The notes under the pieces: generated by a model
Told to the model about the DNA's origin: nothing
Database searches by the model: none
What the model saw: the letters and a program-made list of their open reading frames with translations, nothing else
Program-made: the position numbers and the translations under genes
Part shown: positions 32,168 through 43,020 of the stretch, piece after piece
How the letters are laid out: each line of letters opens with the position of its first letter
How positions within the stretch are numbered: position 1 is the first letter of the stretch
NCBI RefSeq assembly: GCF_037975245.1
Contig: NC_092568.1
Span: forward strand, 6,052,501-6,116,500
Origin: Apostichopus japonicus
Taxonomy: Eukaryota > Echinodermata > Holothuroidea > Aspidochirotida > Stichopodidae
Direction: 5' to 3'
Length of the DNA: 64,000 nucleotides

Positions 32168-32823
32168 TTCATGAATCCCTATTTTGACTGCTTGTTAGGC
32201 TTCATAGCAATGCCAAAATTAAGCTTCAAACTCATGAAGAATTAAGCTTGTAAGGCTTCACAGCAATGTCAAAATAAACCTTCAAATTCATGAATCCCTA
32301 TTTTGATTGCTTGTTAGGCTTCGATGGCAATGCCAAAATAAGGCTTCAAACTCATGAGGACTTGTAAGGCTTCACATCAGTGTCAAAATAGAGCTTCAAA
32401 TTCATGAATCCCTATTTTGATTGCTTGTTAGGCTTCGATGGCAATGCCAAAATAAGGCTTCAAACTCATGAGGACTTGTAAGGCTTCACAGCAATGTCAA
32501 TATAGAGCTTCAAATTCATGAATCCTTATTTGACTGCTTGTTAGGCTTCACAGAAGTGAGAAAATAAGGCTTCAGATTCATGAATACTTATTCTGAATGC
32601 TTGTTAGGCTTCAAATTAAGGCTTCATAGTCATGAAGCTTTATTTAAGGCTTCACATCCTTATTCAAGTTCATGAAGACTTAATTCTGAATGCTTGTTAG
32701 GCTTCAATTTAAGGCTTCATAGTCATGAAGCTTTAGTATAAGGCTTCACATCCTTATTGAAGGATTCAGAAGCCTTAATGAAGGCATTCAGAAGCCTAAA
32801 TAAGCCATCATGTTTGGTAAGGG
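32168..32823. repeat. AAGGCTTC-rich tandem array, units of about 114-119 bp
   Basis: The word TTCATGAATCC recurs at 32168, 32287, 32401 and 32515, with a variant at 32576. Units are full of AAGGCTTC, TTAGGCTTC and their inverses. The right edge CATGTTTGGTAAGGGG is the inverted form of the left edge of the array at 23671, so the two belong to one family. Confidence 0.8.
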
Positions 32824-33312
32824 GTACTGTACAGGCATTATAACTTTCTGGTAAATCCGAACCGCTGTATTCCCAAACTTGACTGAAATTGAACAAATTA
32901 TCCAGACTGCACATGTTGGTCATGAATTCAGCCTTATTGTCATGTGAGGGCCCAAAACAGGGCCTTTTGTAAAGTTTCAGTTATGATGAAATGTAGTCCA
33001 CAGATGGTACAATGATCATGAAATTTGTTTTTGAACTGTTTAGTATTAATGACTGAGTATGCGTTTTGGTGTGTGTATCAAAATGTCTTCCGTCTTAATT
33101 TTCCAATCATTTTGGGAAATGATTGCACCGGTAGGAGACTTGATCAAGTCATTACTTGTTATTCCAGGCTTCCTGTCTACTGTAGTTTGATGTCAGTCTC
33201 GGTACAAGGACTACTTGGCAGATTTACAATTTGAACTTGTCCGCAGTTTGTGTGTGGAGTACGACATGTTAGAATGACCTACATTGTTGGAGCTGATTCC
33301 GATTTCAGGTCT
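32824..33312. other. No gene seen
   Basis: Unremarkable intron DNA between the AAGGCTTC array and the TTAA MITE. Confidence 0.5.
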
Positions 33313-33673
33313 TTAAAGGGTGTGAAGACTCGCGCAAAAAGAAACGTCTCATGCCAGTAATCTGACCTAGTTTCGATTGAGGTGTAACAGAAGTGTTAGA
33401 CACCACCATCAATCCCAGAAAATACACACACAGCTTGCTACCATGGGTAATTAGACACTAGTGTACAGTCACTACATACAGCTACGGTCAATACCCACAA
33501 CACAGTATACATAGCTGCGTGGACATCTCAGGTCTAGATAAAAGATAAGGTATCACGTTTCATTTCTGTCTGCATTTTGTAGCGACAAGAAGAAAACGTA
33601 ATTTGCAAGCAACGGAAAGTTAACTTTTTCAGAGCGCGGCACACTGTTTGGGGCGAGTCTTCAATGCCTTTAA
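33313..33673. mobile_element. TTAA-flanked MITE, family A, copy 2
   Basis: It has the same ends as the copy at 4402 (TTAAAGGGTGTGAAGACT ... GAGTCTTCAATGCCTTTAA), same orientation, TTAA at both borders, and high identity throughout. 361 bp, non-coding. Confidence 0.88.
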
Positions 33674-34450
33674 TGTTTCTCTGTGGTATGTCGTCATCGA
33701 TTGTAGACAAGTTGCAGGTCATTCTATTATTGTATGGGTGCAATTTATGTGATCAATTTTACTTATACTTGGCATGTAGGTTGCCCATGGGGATTTATTA
33801 TTGATTTTATTGAAGGTCAAGATGAGTCATCTGAAGTCAACATGATAAAACAGTGAAAACCTTGTACCATACCTGATCTCAAGATTGGAAACATCTAGTT
33901 TTCTCATTCTGATATTAGTTGAGGCCACAGTCATTTGACAAGTCTCCTACTTCCATGAGAGGGCGTCATGTTGAGTATAAATGTATGAATTTTTGTGAAC
34001 GTCAAAATTCATCAAGGGTCAACAGTATCGGCAGAACTCATATAGAGAAACTTTTCCATAATACCTTACAAGGATAACATTGGCTGATATCCTGTTACGA
34101 TGAAGTCATCCATCAAACCTCAATACAGTTTTACATTCTGGTTTAAAGATAGTACAAATGCAGCTCTGCATTTAAGTATTCAAGAACACAACTTAGCAAC
34201 ATAGGCATAGGAGCCTAATTTGATTTGGGGGGGCTGTAACGACTTGCCCGAAAAATATAACCAAAAGTTTTCACGGGCTCCGCGCGCGTTCAATATGTTA
34301 TTGTGCATGTCACATAGGCATTCATTGGTTATTACATCACATGCCAATGACATGCAATCATTTTCCGTGTTATTACCCTTCCATATTGGTTATCATTATT
34401 GGGGAAGTCGTTACAACAATAATGATCATAATAATAAAAGTTCAACCATT
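33674..34450. other. No gene seen
   Basis: Intron DNA. From about 34205 a G-rich stretch and a GCTCCGCGCGCG word introduce the tandem array that follows, and may be the edge of an unrecognised element. Confidence 0.4.
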
Positions 34451-34836
34451 GAAAAACACATTGCAAATTATTCTTCTTTCAGTAGGTGCCCGAAAAATTC
34501 TCAGCATATTGCCCGAATTTTCACCAAACAAAGTGAAAAACACATTGCAAATTATTCTTCTTTCAGTAGGTGCTCGAAAAATTCTCAGCATATTGCCCGA
34601 ATTTTCACCAAAAAAAGTGAAAAACACATTGCAAATTATTCTTCTTTCAGTAGGTGCCCGCAAAAATTCTCAACATATTGCCCGAATTTTCACAAACAAA
34701 AGTGTAAAACACACTGCAAATTATTCTTCTTTCAGTAGGTGCTCGAAAAATTCTCAGCATATTGCCCGAATTTTCACCAAAAAAAGTGAAAAACACATTG
34801 CAAATTATTCTTCTTTCAGTAGGTGCCCATTTTTTT
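34451..34836. repeat. Minisatellite, 84-bp unit, about 4.6 copies
   Basis: Units begin near 34451, 34535, 34619, 34704 and 34788 with GAAAAACACATTGCAAATTATT and contain GCCCGAATTTTCACC. Because 84 is divisible by three, open frames run through on both strands (28-residue periodic peptides); these are artefacts. Confidence 0.92.
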
Positions 34837-35676
34837 AACACTTTTAGTAACATTGTAACAAACTATGTCTGTTAAGAAGGAGCATAGGGCAAGGAAAAAA
34901 GGAGATGAGAGGAAAGGAACTGACACCGTTATCCTGGATATGTCTTATATTTTTGGCACAAACAATTGAATAAAACTGCTCAAAAAACTGCTTCTCAAAC
35001 AGAAGCTTAGTTGAGCATCTGTAGCATTACTGCTCTTGTTTATCTAAACTGATCATGTGACAAGCATCAATCTTACTAGGTGACCAACTGGTTTAGGTAA
35101 TGTAAGTCCATATATACTGTACAAACTTGTGGGAATAGTGGAAAACTGTATTAATACACGATCCACAGCAGTGTCATAAATAACAGTGTTTTACTTGGCT
35201 ACACATCAGAGGCCTTGCTTGAATTATTTATGAATAATTCAAATATGAAACCTGTAGGGCCCATGCTGGGAGCAGATTTGAGCATGAAGAAGTTCTAAAT
35301 CTCTAGGATCCATCGCTAGAAATATATTGTAGTCTACTTGTCATGTAAGATGTGTTTTCGTACTGTATGAGCTGCAGGACTGAATGTGAAGGAATATTAC
35401 AATAGAGTTGGCATTAAATATAAGCACATAAAGAGTTACATGAAAAGCTCATGGCATTAGTGTTATTTGTGAAGGTTTTGTCTTTTTAAATTGGAATAAC
35501 AGCATTATTTAATTTACATTCATTTTAATGAAAAACTCTAGGATCATATGCTTAACTTTGTTTGATCCTATCTTCAGTAATTAACTGGATAGTTGTAGTT
35601 AACTAAATTTAGAACTCATAATTCTATAGCCTGCTGCACACTATACAACTGATCTCAACTGGACCGTGGTCAGTAT
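34837..35676. other. No gene seen
   Basis: Unremarkable AT-rich intron DNA. Confidence 0.5.
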
Positions 35677-36812
35677 TAATGTATTCTGGTAATGGTACTA
35701 GTACGGAGTGGTTTGAATACAGCATGCTGTTTATGTGCGATGATTGAACGTTGCCACGCAGTGGTGTACGGAGTTGTACTAGTTCAGCACATGTGGTAAT
35801 GGCAAAGCACAGGGGGGAATGTAAACAGCTTACATGACCTTTTCCCGCCTGCATAGTATATTAATCTCACAAGCGGACTTGATACGAAACTCACTCCTTC
35901 TTAAATGTCAATGCGTCTTGTTCTTAACTAGTTGATCCTCCTCGAGGACTAAATATCAATAATCGCCTTTGCATTCTTAAAGCAGCATTTTGCGTCCTTT
36001 TCTATGATTTTTCTCAACCTCACTGACTCCACTATGCCATAACGACATACATAACTAGCTTATCTATTTATATTTTACTTCAAATGGTGGCATAAAAGTC
36101 GAAAAAATTGCAACTTTCAACTTTGTTGTTCTCCAAGATATTTTCAGTTGGGAACCCAATAAACCTCGCCCATAATATGAATATTTAAACACTACGAACG
36201 TCATTGACAGATACGTAAAATAACACCACGCTTGATTTGTGTACAGTCTATATGGCAGTTGTACCAGAGAGTTGCATAACAACTCCCTGGTTGTACCAAC
36301 GTAAAGTCTTGAATCTATTTTTAGCAACGGCTCATAACTAAACCTGCATCTCTGATTGGTTGAATTCAAACTAGTGGGCTTGGGAACTGAATGCGATTAA
36401 TTTTGTATGTGGAATACTCGCCAATTAACGTTTTTGGCAGGGAAAAACTTGGCTAATATCTTAATTTGCTGTTTTGTGATTTGATGTATGTAAAAAACTC
36501 GATGGACATGTCAAAAAAGTAGAAAACGGCGACCAAACGCAAAAATGCTCATGAATAAACATACTATTCACTGATTGGTGGAATTCAAACTAGTGGATTT
36601 GGAGATATGAAAACTTTGTCGAGGACACTTTTACTCGTTATCGACATAAATCGTTAATTACTCGCTAATTAACGCTCTTGGCAGGGTGAAACTTGGATGG
36701 TATCTTAGTTTGCTGTTTTATGATTGATACATCTAAAAAAATCGATGCACATGTTAAAAAGGTGGAAAAAAGCGACCCAACGCAAAATGCTGCTTTAAAT
36801 GTGAACAAGGCC
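35677..36812. mobile_element. GGCCTTGTTCACA element, 5'-truncated and interrupted copy
   Basis: The segment from GGTAATGGTA...ACGGAGTGGTTTGAATAC to GCATTCTTAA, and then ATGTGAACAAGGCC at 36799-36812, matches the right part of the copy at 2222. It is split by the TTAA MITE at 35977-36798, which landed in the TTAA lying 14 bp inside its right terminus. The left end is missing. Confidence 0.78.
35977..36798. mobile_element. TTAA-flanked MITE, family B, nested in another element
   Basis: The ends are TTAA AGCAGCATTTTGCGT and ACGCAAAATGCTGCT TTAA, perfect inverted repeats of 15 bp plus the TTAA. The 822-bp interior contains two related blocks (about 36340-36545 and 36570-36790), each with a TGATTGGT word, a GGAATTCAAACTAGTGG-like word and a CTAATTAACG-like word, so it has an internal duplication. 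Non-coding. A truncated inverted copy is at 9076-9400. Kolobok or piggyBac type. Confidence 0.88.
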
Positions 36813-36945
36813 TAAGACTATGACTGACCCTGCATAATGAATGATGATCATCTACACCTCAAACATCTGTTTGCTCTTTAGGACCAGAGCTTATTTAGGT
36901 CATATGCAAATTTATAAACCAGTGATAAGTTATACTTGCTAAAAC

Positions 36946-38270
36946 CAGGGGCGTATCCAGGGGGGGCGCAACAGGCGCGCGCCCCCCCATTGGCCGTCAC
37001 CAAAAAAAAAAGTTTAGCAAAAAAAAAAAAATTTGAAGAAGACCTTTATGTGAGATGTCGGTGATCGCTCAACCCCCCCCCCCTCCCGTATGCTTTATTT
37101 TTTGTTTGCCAAAAAAAGGTTCTGGCGAAGTTCGGCAGCATAATAGTTTTAGAAACATAGATGGTAATTGTGTTTGTATTATCACTATAAACACTAAGTG
37201 ACATGCCAGCCATACTAAATTGTGCATTTTGTGTCCATATTTACTGGAAATGTTGCTTATTATTAAGGTCGAAAAATGGATCACATATGGCCATGGGCGG
37301 CGATCCTGGGTGGAGGGGGGATATATCCCCCCATGAAAATGGGTGGAGGGGATGTAATGCACCATATTCCCCCCCCCCACCAAATGCCAGGGATAAGAAT
37401 ATTTTCATGCCTACATTTATGCATCTTCGTTAATGTACGGCTCTTTTTTAGCTTCATTTCTCGCTTAACATAAACGCAGTGCGATCTTTTCAAATAAAGC
37501 GTCTTTATAAAGCAAAAATAGTTGACTGTAGGCTTCATTGGCCCTATAACAACAAAATGTATTATTGCGCCCACGGTATTGATATAGTACATATATGCAC
37601 CCTCATAGTATTCATATAGGCCCTATAGTAGGCCTACACACGTACATGTTCCCTCGAACAGCTGAGAATCTCATGTAACCAGGGTAATGCTTAATACACG
37701 TTTCACCTGGATGCCCTAGCAATCGGTACCTAGGAATGTAACTATGTTTAATTGTGTATTGCATGTGTATAGGCCTATAATAGCCTGCATGAGGCCATTT
37801 TCTTCATCGAATAATATAAAAGAGCTCTCGAACATTCTAACGTTGCGCCTGAAGCAAGATTGACAGGGGCAATTTTCCCAAAATAACACCCGAAATTAAA
37901 AAAAAAGTATTTTGGATCCTGATTATGAGATATTTCGGACATGACATTCCTATTTTAAAGTTGGGTATATGCCGCTTGGAAACCTCGGGAAGTGCCGTTT
38001 CCGGCCATCTAGAGGGTTTGTTAATCCCAAAATTTTCTTGTACGCTTCGCACCAACCCATGGTGGCGCTACGCTTAGATAGTCAACAAGGTCATATCCCC
38101 CCCCCCCACTCGGAAGTACGGATCGCTGCCCATGCATATGACACCATTTTGCATTTCAGCCCTTCTTCGAAAGCAAAAATTGTACACCCCTCCCCTTAGA
38201 CCCATCTCCCAGGACGGCGATCATTCATGCCTGACGCCCCCCCTATTGGAAAATCCTGGATACGCCCCTG
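36946..38270. mobile_element. hAT-type non-autonomous element (CAGGGGCGTATCCAGG ends)
   Basis: The ends are CAGGGGCGTATCCAGG and CCTGGATACGCCCCTG in perfect inversion. They are flanked by the 7-bp direct repeat CTAAAAC (36939-36945 and 38271-38277; an eighth base may differ). The 1,325-bp interior has G/C homopolymer runs and no transposase. The block at about 37970-38070 resembles, in inverted orientation, part of 13520-13650. Confidence 0.85.
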
Positions 38271-38277
38271 CTAAAAC

Positions 38278-38985
38278 TGTGCACTTTCAGTTATGAACAT
38301 TCCCCGCCCCCCCCACACACACACACATACTTCAGGACTCCCTGTCTGGAAAACGCCTAATATTCAGTTTTCCAGACTGGAGCCGACGCGACTTTAAAAC
38401 TGGCCAAAACCCATGAACACTGCCAGACTATATATCCAAGACTTAATAATGTCAGTCCATGAGTATTAAACCCATGCACACTGCCCTACTACTGTATTAT
38501 CCACGACTTCATAATGTCAGTCGATGAGATCTGCTTTATTGGCTCCAATTATAGCACAGTATAGATAGGAAAGTTTTGTGATTACGTATTCGACCTGCCA
38601 CGGTCGTAAATTGACCTCAGGCTCCACAATTAGCCTGCATAGCTTCTTAACACCATTAGGCTCTTTGTGTAAAACACTGTGTGGAAATATGTACATGTCT
38701 ACAGTGTAGTTAATCATACAGCATTCACATTCAAAGAAAAAATATGTGGCAGGTGTTGCAGACAACAAAAGTAAAAAGAGGTAATTTTAGACCAAGGCAG
38801 GTCGATTATGTAATCTCAAGAAACTTTTCAATGATAGTGTGCTATAGTTGGGGTCTATACAGCAGACCTTTAAGCAGACATCTTAACCTTAGGGTTATGT
38901 TTTTATGTTTTATTTATTTATATATTTATATTCTATTTGTTTATATTTTATTATCATTCCATCAAGAGTCCAAACAATGTACAAT
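38278..38985. other. No gene seen
   Basis: Intron DNA with a (CA)n stretch near 38313-38330. No exon recognised. Confidence 0.45.
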
Positions 38986-38989
38986 TCAT

Positions 38990-39600
38990 AATGACATATA
39001 TTATCAACAACATTAAACTTCAAATAAAGATTTCCAGTTATGCCATCTGATATCAAAAGCACGTTGCTAACAATTAGTTTTATACATAAGCTTTTCTTTT
39101 AGATAAAAATTCTTTAAATCAATTTGACCATAGCTTAAGGAAGGTTTCTCATTTTGAACCTTACTTTTGTAAACACAAAATTTCAGAACCAGAAGCATGT
39201 TATTAAACACACAGTCTGTGTACAAATAATTTCCAAACAGAACAAGCTCTTTACTAACTGCAATATTGATATTCAGTGTGATTTGAACCCAGTTTTAAAA
39301 ATCTCTCCATACTTTCTGGGTGGAGCCGCATTCCCAAAATATATAAATGAATTAAACTCTCATCTGCCACACCTAACCTGGGGTTATGTTTCAATCCAAG
39401 CCACACCAAATGGATCATGGATTAATGTTTCTTTGCCATAGGGGGTCTAAAATGATACCAGCATGTATACCAAATTTAAAAAGGGATTTTCTGTCCAAGA
39501 CTGGAAGGTTTTAAGATAACTACGTTGCATAGAAAATGGACTGTTGTGACAGTTTGTCAAAACATCATCTGCAATACATAATTGTGATAACTATGTATAC
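38990..39600 (-). pseudogene. L1/Tx1-like LINE ORF2, C-terminal fragment
   Basis: The minus strand reads FWECGSTQKVWRDF, then NWVQITLNINIAVSKELVLF, GNYLYTDCVFNNMLLVLKFC and EKPSLSYGQIDLKNFYLKEK. This is the typical RT-distal region of L1/Tx1-type ORF2 (the H-x-FW-x-C segment and the following helices). Several stops and frame changes are present. Upstream parts, up to about 39600, are more decayed. The AT-rich 3' end near 38890-38980 may be its tail. Confidence 0.65.
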
Positions 39601-39717
39601 TGAGCTAATCATAAAAAGGAGTAAAATTTGCTCTCCTTCAGGTTATATGTGGCCAAGATGTGGGCTTTAATTTCCCCGTCAGAATTGGCTACTTATGATA
39701 TTAATATGACTGGATTC

Positions 39718-41340
39718 TAGGGTTGGGCGATATTTGCTTTTTAATGTGATGATAAATAGTTGAAAAATTATCGCGATAATTACGATAATTTTGCTTGTTG
39801 TTTTTAGTGTGTTCGCGAACACCCTAAACACAACTGCCGATTTCCCACCGGTGTTTTCGCGCATCAAACACACCGAGCATAATGGCGTGGGGTCCAGGGG
39901 CCCACCTTAGAGCCCCGGTGAGGTCAAGGGTGAACCCCTTGTGGGATTCCAGGGGGCGAAGGCCCCCGGAAAAGTTTAATATTTTTGCGTGTCTGGCGAT
40001 AAAAAATCGCAATTGAGGATTCAAAATACTGACTAACTTTTTGAATTTAAATTGTCACGAAACTGACGAAAGTTTTAAAATGACAAGTTAGAGTAGCTAT
40101 ATTTTGTGATAAAATGAAAAGAGATTTAATCTGTCTTACAATCTTTATAAAGTTTAACTTACAAAACTCTCGATATTATGAAACAAACTACGTTAGACTG
40201 CCTAGCAATCAGTTTACAACTGCAGTGTTTACCCTACTTAAATATCACGGTAGGCTACATGTGCTTCGAATTTTCCCAGGTACCTTGCCAAACAACCCCC
40301 CTGTCTAACACCTGTTTGTTAACATTTTTGGCACGGTTCCAAAGAACTTTTCATGGAGTAAACTATAATGGCTCCACTCTAGAATTAATTAGGTCAGTCA
40401 GTAAAGGATCGGTAAAGTTATGCGAAATATTATCTAAGACGTTCAAGGAAAGTATAGGTAAATATCCCCGTAACATTTAGGTAAGTAAAACACACCTCAA
40501 GCCAACCGACTCCTCCGCATGAACAAAACAATCTATTCCCCATGATACACGAGGCAGAGTCTAGCTATACCATACACGTACATAGCACGATATCAATGCC
40601 CCAATAGCTTCAGTATGGCCATCTTTATGAAAGTAAACCTTCTAGTCCCATGTTTTAGGCCACTAGGCATGATTAACTTAATGCTAAATATTGTTTCCAT
40701 GTCCTTGTGGAAAACGTCAACTTCGCAAAATACAATTTGTTGTTGTTTTGTTGTTACGTGAGATCCATAACCTACAAAGTGGTTAGGCTATTTACTATAC
40801 ACTTAACTATGGTAGGATATTAATTTTTCCTTTTTTTGGAAATTCTAGAAAATACTTTCTTTTCCCCCCGCTTAACACCAGATGTGGTCTTCTGGTTTAT
40901 TCATAAATGGGTGTACCAGAGCCTTGTTTACATGACATTTGTTGCATTTAGCACGATATACAAGTTTCGCGTGAATTTTTCGAAAGTATTTTGCTCGATC
41001 TTTCATAAAATTAGAACGGTGTACCAACTTACTTTTCGTACACAATTGGTAATTTCTCTACTGATTTTCAGGTTTGTTCTCTATACAGTCAATGTTGTAA
41101 AGGACGGGTTTTTTACGAAGTTCAAAAGTCAGTAAATGAAGTTGATAAACTTTATTTCTTTTCAACTTTCTTAACCATGGAATGCTAGAATAACATTTAC
41201 ACATAAAACGGAGAATTTAAAAAAAATTTATTTCAAATTTATTTCACAAGAAATTATCATCATTTTCAATCCTCAAAAAATATCGTCTTGAAAAAAAATT
41301 ATCGCGATAATAATAATTTTCGATATATCACCCAACCCTA
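39718..41340. mobile_element. hAT-type element (TAGGGTTGGGCGATAT ends), copy 2, inverted
   Basis: It is the same element as 11238-12879 in the opposite orientation, 1,623 bp, with ends TAGGGTTGGGCGATAT and ATATCACCCAACCCTA. The flanks share TGGATTC (39711-39717 and 41345-41351), but on the right it is offset by four bases (CCAG), so the duplication is less clean than in copy 1. It has the same internal GC-rich island (about 39830-39970). Confidence 0.88.
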
Positions 41341-41766
41341 CCAGTGGATTCCTTAATTATTGTACATGGCATGGTAATATGGGATCCAGTTTTTATAATG
41401 AGCACAAGAACTCTATTATCTTCTGCAGAAGTGATGAATATATGGAAACATTGCTAGCACAATAACTTCAATGGAAAGCTTGCACGAAACATCATATTTG
41501 ATATTGTTGGGATCCCAAGTTAGACACCGAACGGAGAATGCAGACATAAGATGAGGGGTTCCAGTCATTTGTGCACTTATAATACGTACAGTGCATAGTC
41601 TCATGTATACGATGTGGGAAGAAATTTAGTAAGCATCTTGGCATTCAGCTGGTACAACTGGAGAACTACTCCAGGGAAAGCTGAATAGTAATATACTGTA
41701 TCTGTCAAAAATTCAAATGATAATGATATGAAATTTGAAATGTTTTTCTACATCTGTAATTCACAG

Positions 41767-42128
41767 ATTGGGAGAAATTTGCAAGAGGCCACTCCAGATA
41801 TTGGGAGCACAGTTGCCGGGAGTGCATCACCATACCAAACTACCTCATCGTCTACTACAGTGACCTTAAACAAAACTTGGAAGAAGAACTCAGAAGAATC
41901 TTAAAATTCTTAAACGTTGAGCCGGACGAAAAGCGGATAGCTTGCACCTTGGCGTATCCAGATGGAAAGTTCAAACGGAAGAAAAAAGAGAAGAGATTTG
42001 ATCCTTTTGATAGAGAACTGATTGAGGAGATAAATGGGCACATTCGAAACGTAACTTTGCTCTTTAAAGAGCACGATATTCAGCCTTTACCATTCCACGA
42101 ACGAGACCTAACAGAGCTTTCAGATTAG
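41767..42128 (+). CDS. WSCD-type sulfotransferase, terminal exon
   Basis: After the acceptor AATTCACAG the exon supplies two bases that complete an Asp codon with exon 6610-6816. It then reads WEKFARGHSRYWEHSC, IPNYLIVYYSDLKQNLEEEL and RRILKFLNV, ending at TAG 42126-42128. The W..F...W, then L-I-V-Y-Y-S-D-L and the following helix are typical of the C-terminal part of WSCD/PAPS sulfotransferases. The last part, with KFKRKKKEKRFDPFD, contains a basic run and then a helix (ELIEEINGHIRNV). The two exons together give about the last 190 residues of the protein. The exon has no internal stop and good frame agreement with its partner. Confidence 0.88.
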
Positions 42129-43020
42129 ATCTTTCAGATCAGCAATTACTGACAGAGTCATAACTCAATGCAGGACAGGGAGATACTATAATACCATATA
42201 CTTTCATGGATGTAATATCCAATTTTAACCAGTTTTATTGGTTTTTTTCCCAATATTCATTTTAGTTCTCTTGGGGGCAGGGGCTTCATAATAATATATC
42301 ATTTTTGGGTTGTACAAAGTCCAAAGGCATTTTATTATTAGATCTATCGTCTAGGAATAAATTAGAGCCGACAATTTGCTTAGGAATGAATTTAGAGGGT
42401 TTTGATTCTATGTCCTATTTATGATGCAGATAACTCTCATCCTTTCAATGGATAGTACTTCCTTGTGTGTTGTTGTAAATCTTGTGCATTCCTTGTGGAG
42501 CGATTCCTGATGTTGAATGAATCTATGCAGGGGCAGATCTTAGGGAGGAGACACAGTTGGACTGCATGGACCTCCTCATTAGAAATTATTATGCTATTAA
42601 AATGAATACTCTGGTCAGATAAAGGTACATCACATGTGCCAGGCATTTCTGTAATACTTCTAGTGCACTACTATAGATATACTTGAACATCTCTACCTCC
42701 TGCAAGAAATATCTGGATCTGCTGACAACGCTGCAATACTTGAGCAAAGTTTGATATTTTCTAGCTTCCATGTAAAACAAGATTAACAGTAATAAGTATT
42801 CACTGGCTGAACCTTTCTTGACTTCCATAATCCAGGTGTTCAAAAAAGTAATGTTTGTAAATTTGTCTCTTCATTCGATATGTCGATAAGGAAATGAAAA
42901 TTCATAACACATCAGTCAGTAATTACCTTTTTGTAGTAAGAGGAAACTGTATTTCCAACAGGAGTATTGATTTCAGATATTATACTCTCACTAGTAAGAA
43001 TAGTAGACTGAAGAATGCGG
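42129..43020 (+). other. 3' untranslated region and downstream DNA of the sulfotransferase gene
   Basis: An AATAAA at 42356-42361 (in GGAATAAATTAG) is a plausible polyadenylation signal about 230 bp after the stop codon. No other gene is recognised up to the minisatellite. Confidence 0.45.

Larger units (their letters stand above)
6817..41766 (+). other. 34,950-bp intron of the WSCD-type sulfotransferase gene
   Basis: The donor is GTAAGG at 6817 and the acceptor is TTCACAG ending at 41766. Both flanking exons need phase 1 at this junction, so no intermediate exon is required. The intron contains most of the transposons of the window and a candidate antisense gene (26161-28293). Its length comes largely from insertions: the recognised mobile elements add up to well over 15 kb. 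Confidence 0.75.

Noticed and set aside
34220-34853. 165- and 172-codon plus-strand frames and minus-strand frames with a 28-residue repeat
   Set aside because: The 84-bp unit is divisible by three, so all frames without a stop in one unit stay open. No composition or context supports a protein.
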